Shown here in pieces: positions 1 to 7,064 of a DNA stretch of 64,000 nucleotides. Both the position numbers and the translations under genes were made by a program. The notes beneath the pieces were generated by a model. That model was given only the letters and a program-made list of their open reading frames with translations, was not told where the DNA came from and did not search any database. The DNA comes from Paenibacillus sp. CF384 (GTDB lineage: Bacteria; Bacillota; Bacilli; Paenibacillales; Paenibacillaceae). Location of the stretch: the NCBI RefSeq assembly GCF_900106745.1, contig NZ_FNNV01000019.1, positions 62,001-126,000 of the forward strand, read 5' to 3'. Position 1 is the first letter of the stretch; every line of letters begins with the position of its first letter.

Positions 1-812
1 CTCGTATTGAGCGGATTTTGCATCAAGTAGATTTTCTCAAAGCCCACGTTCATGATCTGCCCGACATTCAAGATAAGGAGAATGATCGCCGCAGGCATGA
101 TGCCGGGGATATCGATATGCCACACTTTCTGAATGCGCGAAGCCCCGTCCACTCGGGCCGCTTCATACAAATCGGTATTAATGCCGGCTAACGCCGCCAG
201 ATAAATAACCGCGCCGTATCCGATGCCCTGCCATACGTTCGACCATACGAAGATGCTGCTGAAATAGCTTGGAATCCCCATGTAGTTTACGGCTTCCATG
301 CCAAACAAACGCAAGATATGATCGATAAAGCCGAGTCTAGGCGACAGGAACAGAATGATCATGGAAACCATGACGATCGTCGAGATGAAATACGGCGCGA
401 ACGTCACCATTTGGACAATTCGTTTGAAACGCATGCTTCGCACCTCGTTCAGTGCAAGGGCTAATATAATCGGTGCGGGAAATCCGATGAGCAGCGAGTA
501 AATACTGATCACGAGCGTGTTCTTAATGAGGATCCAGAAGTTAGGCGACTTGAAGAAGGTGGTGAAGTTCGTTAAACCGACCCATTCGCTTCCAAAGAAG
601 CCGCGTACCGGACTGAAATCCCGAAAGGCGATTTGGGCTCCGTACATGGGGATATATTTGAAAATAAACAAATAGGCAAGCGGGAGCAGAACAAGCAAAT
701 AGAGCTGCCAGTGCCGCTTCACACGTTTGCCCCGATCCCTCAGCAGGAGCGAGGTGCCGCTGACACGTGCTTGCGCTTTCTCCCTTTCGATGACTCCTGT
801 CGATGAAGGCAT
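1..812 (-). CDS. CUT1 sugar ABC transporter permease, LplB-like (3' end outside window)
   Basis: Inner-membrane subunit of a carbohydrate importer. About 270 codons are visible and the C-terminus lies beyond base 1; the family usually has 300-320 residues. Translation of the minus strand from the ATG at 810-812 gives a basic N-terminus, a first membrane helix containing LYLLVLLPLAYLFIF, and then the family sequence YIPMYGAQIAFRDF. Near the left edge the cytoplasmic EAA loop reads EAARVDGAS, which docks on the ATPase. A purine-rich ribosome site (aggggatg) lies about 10 bases upstream. It lies downstream of the AraC regulator at 1059-3257 on the same strand, so the regulator probably controls this importer; the partner permease and binding lipoprotein should lie to the left. 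No ATPase is visible, as is usual for systems sharing MsmX. Substrate cannot be told. Confidence 0.93.
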   Translation of the reverse strand, partial: MPSSTGVIEREKAQARVSGTSLLLRDRGKRVKRHWQLYLLVLLPLAYLFIFKYIPMYGAQIAFRDFSPVRGFFGSEWVGLTNFTTFFKSPNFWILIKNTLVISIYSLLIGFPAPIILALALNEVRSMRFKRIVQMVTFAPYFISTIVMVSMIILFLSPRLGFIDHILRLFGMEAVNYMGIPSYFSSIFVWSNVWQGIGYGAVIYLAALAGINTDLYEAARVDGASRIQKVWHIDIPGIMPAAIILLILNVGQIMNVGFEKIYLMQNPLNT

Positions 813-1014
813 GTTGTCTCATCACATCCCCTATTGAAGTGTTGGCCTTGATTGCTTTTTACGATAATGGACGCAAGCCACCGCCCGCAACAACCACTAA
901 TCCACCGCATAATCATTTTTCCAAAGCCGCGCCGTTACTGGATTTTCGTCCGCTAACGCTCAACTTTCCGCCAGCGCTCAACTTTCCGATTGCCATGTGG
1001 GCGCACCAAAAAAA

Positions 1015-1051
1015 GGCCGCCCCCGAGCAATGCTTCTGCTCAAGGACAGCC
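1015..1051 (-). terminator. Rho-independent terminator of the AraC gene
   Basis: On the minus strand a GC-rich stem (arms GGCTGTCC and GGGCGGCC with inner TGAGCA/TGCTCG pairing) is followed by seven T residues. It lies just after the stop codon of the AraC regulator. The permease further downstream may therefore have its own promoter or depend on partial readthrough. Confidence 0.75.
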
Positions 1052-1058
1052 TCTATAT

Positions 1059-3257
1059 TTACATCGCATGGCGCTTGCGGAAATCCACTGGCGATATACC
1101 TTCCACTTTACGAAACACTCGCCGGAACGTTGCCGCATTCAAGTAACCGACGTGCTCGCCGACTTCCTGGATGGAATCCCGCTCCTCGAGCAGTCGTTTC
1201 TTCGCTTCGGCGATGCGCAGCTGGGACAGGTAATCGAGGAAGTTCTCGCCGAACTCTTCTTTGAAGAGCTGGCTGATATATTTGGCGCTGATGCCGAACT
1301 TATCTCCGAGATATTCGAGCGATAAATCCGGGTTGGCATAGTGTTGTCCGATGTAATCTCGGATGTTCTGCAGCAGCTGATGATGCAGGCGACCGCTGTA
1401 CATGTGCCCCATCTTATCCGCGAAGGACTGCAGCGTCACGCTGAACAAGCTTTGCAGCTCGTCAAGCGTATCGAACTCGTCGATGATCTGGCGCAGCGTA
1501 ACCGCCGCTTCGGACGTCCATATCTCATAATAATCCTTCGAAGCTTGCGAGAGCTGGAGATCCATATGGGCGACAAAATAACGGCAAAGCTCGTCGATCT
1601 CACTCTTGGGCAGACAGCAGCCTCGTATGCCGCTGAACATGGCGTCGAAGCTTTCCCTCCAGTTCTCTTCGTGAAGGCGAAATTGCTGGATGAGCCGATG
1701 AATGGCCTGCAAATGCTTGTTGGTCGCTTTGGCTGTCGGTCCTTGCTGCGTATCGCTGTAGTAGATGACCCGGTTGTGACCCAGCGCAGCCTTGAATGTC
1801 AGTGCCTCCAATGCTTGTTTATTGGAAGCTCCCGCCCATCCTGTGGCCGCTTCTCCAAGTCCGATGGTCACCGAGAAAGCCAGATGTTCATTAATCCACG
1901 TGGTGATGTGCTCGCAGATGGATTCTGCCTTATCGTTTGAAGCGTCCGGAATGAACAGGATGCCTGTCATTTGCAGCGGTGTTGTCCATTCCAGCCAGAT
2001 CGGAATATTGTGCTGCGTGTATAATTCATGGGCCGCACTGCTAATCACGAATTTAAACAGCGACTGGTCGCGGCTTTTATACTGATTAAATACTTGCTCC
2101 GGATGATCGATTTCAATCACGAATACCCGCTGTTTATCATGCTGCGGCAGCGCGGACAGATCACCGGCTTCCGCCTGCGCGCCTCGCTCAAATTGCAGCA
2201 GCTCCCTGAAGGTGGCTTTCTGCTTCCGGGCAGCCGCTGCCTCGGCTTCTTTGCGAAACAGCTTGGTCTGCTCGGCAAAGTTGTTAATCGCCGTCTCGAT
2301 GAACGTAAACTCATCCACCGCGAGCCGTCCCAGCGTGGGCTTCCCAGATCCGAATTGATCCTGAATACGGAAGACGAGCTCTTCGATCGGCTTATAGCTT
2401 TTGCGCGTAATGTACACAATCGAGACGCCTCCGGCCAGGAAAATAATCAATCCCAGCACGAGCCAGATACTCGAGAGGCTCGACATGACGGACACCATTT
2501 TCCCGTTCACGATGCCGCTCTCTACCGTCCAGCCGGAGTACGGCGAAGTCAGGCTCGCCAATACTTTTCCGTTTTCGTGCGCTTCCCCCTGCTTTAAGAG
2601 CGGCTCGCCATCATGATCATACAACTGGACGAATGCTTGCGCCGGATCATACATCTCTTTGATGATGTTCCGCAGCGAGGCCGCGCTGACATTCACGACT
2701 ACTAGTCCGTCCGCGTCGTTGCCGACGGAGACCTTATGTACGAGACTGATGACATTCTTGGGCTTCTGGGCAACCAGCTCGCGATAGGGCCTTATTGCAC
2801 TCCACGAAGAGAGATTACTGTCCTTGCTATATCGCTGACTGCGAATAAAGGCGATATCTTCGAATTCGTTCAGCTTGGTCGTTGTCCCGCTGAAGACGAT
2901 GCCATCCTTATAGCGGACCAAATAATAGGAGTCGATGATCGACATTTCGTACTGCAATTGCAGCATCCGATTCACAATCTGATAGTTTAGAAAGACGTTG
3001 TCGCTGCCTTTGGCCAGGAAGAAATCGTTCAACAGCTTGCTCGATACCAGCTCGCGAATCATCATCGTGTCCAGCGTCTTTAAGCTGACATCGACGGTTT
3101 GGAGCAGCTGACCTGCGAATACTTTACTGGATTCTTTGGTATTGCGATTGCTCTGCTCGACGAGCGTCTGGAAGAATACGAAGAAGAGAAAGGAGAACAT
3201 GATGAAGAATATCGGGAGGTAGGACCATATCATCTTACGCAGCCATGTACGGGTCAA
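1059..3257 (-). CDS. AraC-family regulator with membrane-bound sensor domain (YesS-like)
   Basis: Transcription factor of 732 residues. It has a membrane helix near residues 10-32 (IWSYLPIFFIMFSFLFFVFF), an extracytoplasmic sensor region of roughly 230 residues, a second helix near 265-285 (SIWLVLGLIIFLAGGVSIVY), a cytoplasmic linker, and a C-terminal double helix-turn-helix: LEYLGDKFGISAKYISQLF, then VGEHVGYLNAATFRRVFRK ending with the PVDFRK segment typical of AraC proteins. This architecture is known from Bacillus YesS and Paenibacillus regulators placed beside CUT1 importers, and sensing of an extracellular sugar is the usual inference. It lies directly upstream of an LplB-like permease on the same strand, which supports a local role. 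The start ATG is followed by a typical basic-hydrophobic N-terminus. The inducer is unknown. Confidence 0.93.
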   Translation of the reverse strand: MTRTWLRKMIWSYLPIFFIMFSFLFFVFFQTLVEQSNRNTKESSKVFAGQLLQTVDVSLKTLDTMMIRELVSSKLLNDFFLAKGSDNVFLNYQIVNRMLQLQYEMSIIDSYYLVRYKDGIVFSGTTTKLNEFEDIAFIRSQRYSKDSNLSSWSAIRPYRELVAQKPKNVISLVHKVSVGNDADGLVVVNVSAASLRNIIKEMYDPAQAFVQLYDHDGEPLLKQGEAHENGKVLASLTSPYSGWTVESGIVNGKMVSVMSSLSSIWLVLGLIIFLAGGVSIVYITRKSYKPIEELVFRIQDQFGSGKPTLGRLAVDEFTFIETAINNFAEQTKLFRKEAEAAAARKQKATFRELLQFERGAQAEAGDLSALPQHDKQRVFVIEIDHPEQVFNQYKSRDQSLFKFVISSAAHELYTQHNIPIWLEWTTPLQMTGILFIPDASNDKAESICEHITTWINEHLAFSVTIGLGEAATGWAGASNKQALEALTFKAALGHNRVIYYSDTQQGPTAKATNKHLQAIHRLIQQFRLHEENWRESFDAMFSGIRGCCLPKSEIDELCRYFVAHMDLQLSQASKDYYEIWTSEAAVTLRQIIDEFDTLDELQSLFSVTLQSFADKMGHMYSGRLHHQLLQNIRDYIGQHYANPDLSLEYLGDKFGISAKYISQLFKEEFGENFLDYLSQLRIAEAKKRLLEERDSIQEVGEHVGYLNAATFRRVFRKVEGISPVDFRKRHAM

Positions 3258-3380
3258 AGTAACATCATTCCTTCATAGGAAAGTTTGCATGTATCATATG
3301 GAGTCCCTTGATGTAACCGCGTTCATACATTACTTCTCATTATACCGATAGCCGTATTCATCGTCTATGTTGCGGATGAT

Positions 3381-3399
3381 AGGAAATTAACTAAATTTC
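3381..3399. promoter_or_regulatory. Inverted repeat between divergent genes
   Basis: GGAAATT and AATTTCC form a 7 bp inverted repeat with a 5 bp centre, located between the start of the AraC gene (minus) and the acetyltransferase gene (plus). It could be an operator. No protein can be assigned to it from sequence alone. Confidence 0.35.
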
Positions 3400-3488
3400 C
3401 ATAATCTTGATAGTAGGCTCCACACGGCGCAAACCGTTTAGCCTTACTCATTTGCGCTATAATAGAAGCTGGAATGGAGGTTGTATCC

Positions 3489-3959
3489 GTGCTTATTAGG
3501 GAATTAGAGCCACAAGATAATGCAGCCATCGAACGAATCATTCGAGCCTGCTTAATTGAATTCGGAGGCAATCGTGCAGGATTGGCGTGGGAGGATGATA
3601 GCTTAAGCCGGCTTGCCGACTATTATCGGCCTGAGGGTCGGGGCTATTGGGTCGTGGAACAAGATGGCTTGGTGATCGGCGGCTGCGGCATCGCTTCTTT
3701 TGCCGATTCGGACGAGGTTTGCGAGCTGCAAAAGATGTATCTGCTGCCTCATGCGAGAGGTACAGGCGCTGCGGCGTCATTATTGGATACTGCTCTAACG
3801 TTTGCCCGCAAGCATTACAAGCAGTGCTATCTGGAAACGTTATCGAATATGCACGCAGCCAATCGTTTCTACGCCAAACATGGCTTCGCACAGCTTGATG
3901 CTCCCCTTGCCGGATCGGAGCATTTTGCGTGTGACGCTTGGTATATCAAGCGTCTGTGA
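3489..3959 (+). CDS. GNAT-family N-acetyltransferase
   Basis: Protein of 156 residues predicted to transfer an acetyl group from acetyl-CoA to an amine. The core GNAT motif A is visible as LQKMYLLPHARGTGAAASLL, where R-G-T-G-A is the pyrophosphate-binding loop; the later HAANRFYAKHGFAQ is the usual motif B. A longer reading from ATG 3474 is possible, but GGAGG at 3476-3480 sits 8 bases before the GTG at 3489, so the GTG start is preferred: the ribosome site would lie inside the gene otherwise. TATAAT at 3458-3463 is a plausible -10 box, which gives a short leader. The gene stands alone and divergent from the AraC gene. Substrate is unknown; related proteins act on small amines, amino acids or drugs. 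Confidence 0.88.
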   Translation: MLIRELEPQDNAAIERIIRACLIEFGGNRAGLAWEDDSLSRLADYYRPEGRGYWVVEQDGLVIGGCGIASFADSDEVCELQKMYLLPHARGTGAAASLLDTALTFARKHYKQCYLETLSNMHAANRFYAKHGFAQLDAPLAGSEHFACDAWYIKRL

Positions 3960-3966
3960 GGAAGGG

Positions 3967-4151
3967 CTAACGGTTGTCAGCGTGGCTATTTCATGCAAAT
4001 CAGCCGTTTTGAAACTCTAACGGTTGCGACAGAGGCTATTTGTAGCATATTGGCCGATTCCTTGTGGAAAATGATCAAATAAGCTCGCTGGCAACCGTTA
4101 GAAAACAAAAAAGGCAAATTGATGCCAAATAGCCACTGTCACAACCGTTAA
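3967..4151. repeat. Structured 185 bp intergenic repeat element, copy 1
   Basis: Four 25 bp units occur at 3967, 4017, 4077 and 4127. The first two begin CTAACGGTTG and end GGCTATTT; the last two are the same unit inverted (starting AAATA and ending CAACCGTTA). Start-to-start spacing is 50, 60 and 50 bp. The segments between units are also related, with shared TGCAAAT and AGCCG. The whole can fold as nested stems (unit 2 with 3, unit 1 with 4). A second element with the same spacing and length, but a different core, lies at 10951-11135. It contains no open reading frame of its own. Confidence 0.85.
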
Positions 4152-4214
4152 AGCTGGATGCGACCATGCATGCGCTCTTCGCAGAGGGGTTGCCCCAAGT
4201 CCCGTGCATGTAGA

Positions 4215-4412
4215 GGAAATGTTGCTAATTAGGCAGCATTTCTAACGAAAACGGAGGCTAATGGAGGAAATGCTGCGCATAAATCAACATTTTCTCCCTA
4301 ACTAGCCTCCTGACTACCTTTCCATAGCTAAATGTTGCACAACGCGCAATATTTGGCTGTCTTTGCTCATACCGAGGGGGAAATGTTGCTTATTAAGCAG
4401 CATTTCCCCCTC
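4215..4412. repeat. Array of four AAATGYTGC hairpins
   Basis: Four successive hairpins share the stem AAATGTTGC/GCAGCATTT or close variants: 4215-4242; 4253-4310, with outer arms GGAGGCTA/TAGCCTCC; 4325-4358; and 4374-4412, which has a nearly perfect stem of about 17 bp (GAGGGGGAAATG against CATTTCCCCCTC). None has a clear T-tract that would make it an ordinary terminator. With the element at 3967-4151 it fills the gene-free stretch between the acetyltransferase and the small basic protein. Confidence 0.75.
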
Positions 4413-4444
4413 ATGCTCTACCGGAAACTATAATAGTCAATATT

Positions 4445-4579
4445 CTACTTCGTTTTCTGTTTAACTTTCTCCAACATGGCCTCTCTCTTAGCCCGGCGAT
4501 TGTCTAGAATCTCTTCTTGGGTGCGGTCTTTGACAGGAACCGGCTTCGGGCAAAATGGAACAATCTTCTTCTTACTCAT
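4445..4579 (-). CDS. Small basic protein, 44 residues, unknown function
   Basis: An open frame of 45 codons from ATG 4577-4579 to TAG. The protein starts MSKKKIVPFCPKPVPVKD and continues into a charged predicted helix rich in Arg, Lys and Glu that ends KVKQKTK. There are two internal prolines pairs and one cysteine; no membrane segment is seen. A ribosome site (AAGAAGGGTG) lies about 8 bases before the start, which is the main reason for believing in it. It is not part of an obvious operon: the hairpin array lies downstream and the terminator of the next operon upstream. No family was recognised. Confidence 0.6.
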   Translation of the reverse strand: MSKKKIVPFCPKPVPVKDRTQEEILDNRRAKREAMLEKVKQKTK

Positions 4580-4643
4580 ACTATTCACCCTTCTTGAGAG
4601 AATAGTAGTCAGTATTGCCTTAGAATCCGTCTATTAAACAGAA

Positions 4644-4673
4644 AAAGCCTTCTGGTCTCTACCAGAAGGCTTT
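4644..4673 (-). terminator. Terminator of the two-gene unknown operon
   Basis: A perfect 13 bp stem (AAAGCCTTCTGGT and its complement) with a 4-base loop, followed on the minus strand by TTTTT. It sits 4 bases after the stop codon of the 59-residue gene. Confidence 0.92.
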
Positions 4674-4677
4674 ACGA

Positions 4678-4857
4678 TTATCGAGTTAATTGATATAGGC
4701 GTTCAATGGTTTGCTCTGTCGTGGAAGTCAGCTGACCGATCCGCTTCAGCAGCTGCTCGCGCTGTTCCCGGCGCTTCTGAATGATCGATTGCTGCGAAAC
4801 ATCCTTTACCACTCGAATAGTACCAGCGAGATTAGCAGCATTAATTGGCTCCGGCAT
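4678..4857 (-). CDS. Small hypothetical protein, 59 residues
   Basis: Starts MPEPINAANLAGTIRVVKDV and continues as a charged helix (SIIQKRREQREQLLKRIGQL) that could form a short coiled coil. A TTG nine bases upstream would extend it, but GGAGG lies 9 bases before the ATG at 4857 and would be too close to the TTG, so the ATG is chosen. The gene begins inside the last 17 bases of the 374-residue gene, which indicates translational coupling and a joint role. A terminator follows immediately. No family was recognised and no membrane segment is seen. Confidence 0.7.
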   Translation of the reverse strand: MPEPINAANLAGTIRVVKDVSQQSIIQKRREQREQLLKRIGQLTSTTEQTIERLYQLTR

Positions 4858-5965
4858 CCAAGTCAACCTCCTTCAGAGAAATCATTCGTTTCTGGATCGT
4901 CAGGCAAAACGCATGGATCACTCTACGAATCTGTCTTGACTCTATGATAGCATTATCCAAAATCAGAGACAAGGCACGCTCATCGTCATCATCAAAGTGA
5001 AAACACCACACCCACGTTTCCCCTTCCAGCATGTCCATGCGAAACGAGACAACATGCCTGCCCGGATACGGGTTATTCGAGTAGGCTTGTCCCAGCTGAT
5101 CTTTAGCTGCGGCTACAGCTGCAACGTCATGATCGCTATCCAAATCAAGGTCTCTTTTCTTCCCCGTGGTCCCCTTGTCCATGATTAATTTCAGAGTATT
5201 GCCTTCCTGGCGGTATAAAGAAAAGCCGGATACGAAATCCAAATCGGTAAATGCAAGCGAGTCGTTGACGTATCGATATTGATTTTCCGTTACGGCCTTA
5301 AGAACCTTGGTTAACGTGTAAACCGCGCTATCGGACGCGATCAATTCATCTTCCAGTGTCGCGATTGCCGCTTCTTGCTCGGCAATGGTGGACTTCAGCT
5401 CCGCAATGCTATTCTGCATGAAGTCGTGCTGACTTTGCGAGTAAGCTACTACGTAAGCGACGCTTGAAGGATCCTGATCATTCTGACTAAAAACGGCATT
5501 TACGAGCGTATACAAACCATCAAAGGTAAAGTCATCCTTCTTCACAAAAGGAGCCCATACCTGTTCGTACTCTCGTGGGCGTTTGGCTTTGAAGGCTTCC
5601 ACGTGAAACTCAGGCTGTCCGATTGCAGCCATCTTATTGATATAAGCTTGGACGAGCAAATAGTAGATGACGAGAATAAGCACGATGGCTGCCACTATGC
5701 CGATCCAGAGCGGCCACTGTGCGTAGTTCCCAGTCGCGACGCCTGCTGCGATCGGGCCAATGATGGGGAGCGTGGTCCAGGAGATCCCTTTAACCAGCTT
5801 AGCTTGCTTGAAATAGCCGCTTACCGTCTTCATCGGCCCCTTCCAAGCTTTGCCGCGCCATCTCTCTCCATTTTGATTTCGCATTGCTTTGATGATCGGG
5901 TCCATATCGCCCTTAATCTCGTTGAGGTAGCTATGATAATTGGTTTGAATCGATTTGATAACCAT
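4841..5965 (-). CDS. Membrane-anchored coiled-coil protein of unknown function
   Basis: Protein of 374 residues. The first 55 residues are polar; two hydrophobic segments follow near residues 58-78 (ISWTTLPIIGPIAAGVATG) and 84-110 (WPLWIGIVAAIVLILVIYYL). Then come a soluble segment, a predicted coiled coil near 180-212 (IAELKSTIAEQEAAIATLED), and a C-terminal domain of about 150 residues that resembles a small alpha/beta sensor fold, perhaps GAF-like, though no diagnostic motif is visible. The ATG is preceded by GGAG at 5 bases. It overlaps the 59-residue gene downstream and shares its terminator. The layout (membrane hairpin, coiled coil, cytoplasmic sensor-like domain) suggests signal perception or scaffolding, but this is inference only. 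Confidence 0.8.
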   Translation of the reverse strand: MVIKSIQTNYHSYLNEIKGDMDPIIKAMRNQNGERWRGKAWKGPMKTVSGYFKQAKLVKGISWTTLPIIGPIAAGVATGNYAQWPLWIGIVAAIVLILVIYYLLVQAYINKMAAIGQPEFHVEAFKAKRPREYEQVWAPFVKKDDFTFDGLYTLVNAVFSQNDQDPSSVAYVVAYSQSQHDFMQNSIAELKSTIAEQEAAIATLEDELIASDSAVYTLTKVLKAVTENQYRYVNDSLAFTDLDFVSGFSLYRQEGNTLKLIMDKGTTGKKRDLDLDSDHDVAAVAAAKDQLGQAYSNNPYPGRHVVSFRMDMLEGETWVWCFHFDDDDERALSLILDNAIIESRQIRRVIHAFCLTIQKRMISLKEVDLDAGAN

Positions 5966-6034
5966 TTCTGCTCCATCACCTCAATTCATGATACAACAAT
6001 CACGAGGAAGAATCCTAGAGGTGATATATTTCGC

Positions 6035-6874
6035 TTAGCGAAGGAAAAGGTGAATGTGCTCGGCGAAGGTAGAAGCATGCTGGAATAGAAAGCCGTGTCC
6101 CGAATCCGGATACAGGATTAGCTGAGCATCTGGTATTTGCTTGTATAGCAGATACGAATTAAAAGTAGGCGCCATCAAGTCTCTGCTGCCGTTCGCCACC
6201 AGAACCGGCTGAGGAATGTTCTTCAGCTTGTCGAAGACGGATTGCTGCTTCCAGCTTCCCAGCGCATTTCCTTGAGCCTGAATCGATTCCGCCTTAACCA
6301 ACGGGCTTCGATCGTCTTGTCGTTCTTGTAATCGAGACCAGTAATCACGTCCCGCAGCTTGGCTTATTTCTGAGTCTTCAAAGAAGATGTAAAGAAAATC
6401 TTCCTCTGTATTCACAGGTTTGATCGCGACCTGAAAGGCTTCCTTTACCGTTTGTTCGTCTTCCTTAGAAGCGCCTGACGTACCTGCCAGTATAAGCTTC
6501 CTGACAAGCTTAGGATTCGCTACCGTCAATTGCTGCGCCACGAATCCCCCCATCGAGAAGCCAAGAAGGTCAATCTGTTCAAGCCCCAGCGCCTTGATAA
6601 GTCCAACAGCACCCTCTGCCATGCCAGCGATCTGATCCTGCGTTTCTCCCGATGAAAGGCCAATACCGAGATTGTCGAAATAGATAACCGTCCGATTCAT
6701 CGCTAACGCGTTCACAAATGCTGGATCCCAATCGTCCATTGTGCCACGAAAACGATTTAACAAGACAAGCGGAATGTCTGATGGTTTACCTAATTTTCGA
6801 TAAGCATACCTGGTTCCACCTGCTTCTATATAAGATGTCGGTACGGTTTGAGCAGTCAAGTTTATAGCATTCAT
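6035..6874 (-). CDS. Alpha/beta hydrolase
   Basis: Protein of 279 residues with the alpha/beta-hydrolase fold. The nucleophile elbow reads GFSMGGFVAQ, with serine in G-x-S-x-G; the acid is probably the aspartate in NGSRDLMAPT, and the histidine lies in YPDSGHGFLFQH near the C-terminus. The oxyanion-hole region is LLNRFRGTMDDWDP. No signal peptide, so cytoplasmic. AGGAG precedes the ATG by 9 bases. It is divergent from the germination operon, and an AGAACGATCGTTCT palindrome lies between them. Related proteins are esterases, C-C hydrolases or haloperoxidase-like enzymes; the substrate cannot be told. Confidence 0.92.
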   Translation of the reverse strand: MNAINLTAQTVPTSYIEAGGTRYAYRKLGKPSDIPLVLLNRFRGTMDDWDPAFVNALAMNRTVIYFDNLGIGLSSGETQDQIAGMAEGAVGLIKALGLEQIDLLGFSMGGFVAQQLTVANPKLVRKLILAGTSGASKEDEQTVKEAFQVAIKPVNTEEDFLYIFFEDSEISQAAGRDYWSRLQERQDDRSPLVKAESIQAQGNALGSWKQQSVFDKLKNIPQPVLVANGSRDLMAPTFNSYLLYKQIPDAQLILYPDSGHGFLFQHASTFAEHIHLFLR

Positions 6875-6997
6875 GCACCATTTCTCCTCTAGTTTAGTTA
6901 TTCATAATTAGTCATTCCTTATAAACATCTCCATTTCCATGGAAAAGCTTCCGTATCTTCTCCCTTCCCGCTCCAATTTATCCATTCCCTAAACACG

Positions 6998-7011
6998 AGA
7001 ACGATCGTTCT
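6998..7011. promoter_or_regulatory. Perfect 14 bp palindrome, candidate TetR-type operator
   Basis: AGAACGATCGTTCT is fully palindromic and lies between the alpha/beta hydrolase gene (minus) and the first germinant receptor operon (plus). The GAACGATCGTTC form is common among TetR-family operators, but no regulator gene lies beside it. It could also relate to sporulation-specific control. Confidence 0.4.
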
Positions 7012-7064
7012 ATAAGTTGAATAATAAACTTCGTATTCATCCAAAATATAAGCTAAACGAGACG

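Noticed and set aside
958-988. Direct repeat GCTCAACTTTCCG, two copies 18 bp apart
   Set aside because: Only two short copies in the gap beside a terminator; could be chance or a slippage event, so not listed as a feature.
1341-2597. Overlapping plus-strand frames of 97-199 residues
   Set aside because: They lie opposite the AraC regulator, whose domains are recognised; they have no ribosome sites and no domain of their own.
3967-4151. CRISPR-like regular spacing of 25 bp units
   Set aside because: Only four units, two of them inverted, with related rather than unique spacers, and no cas genes in the window.
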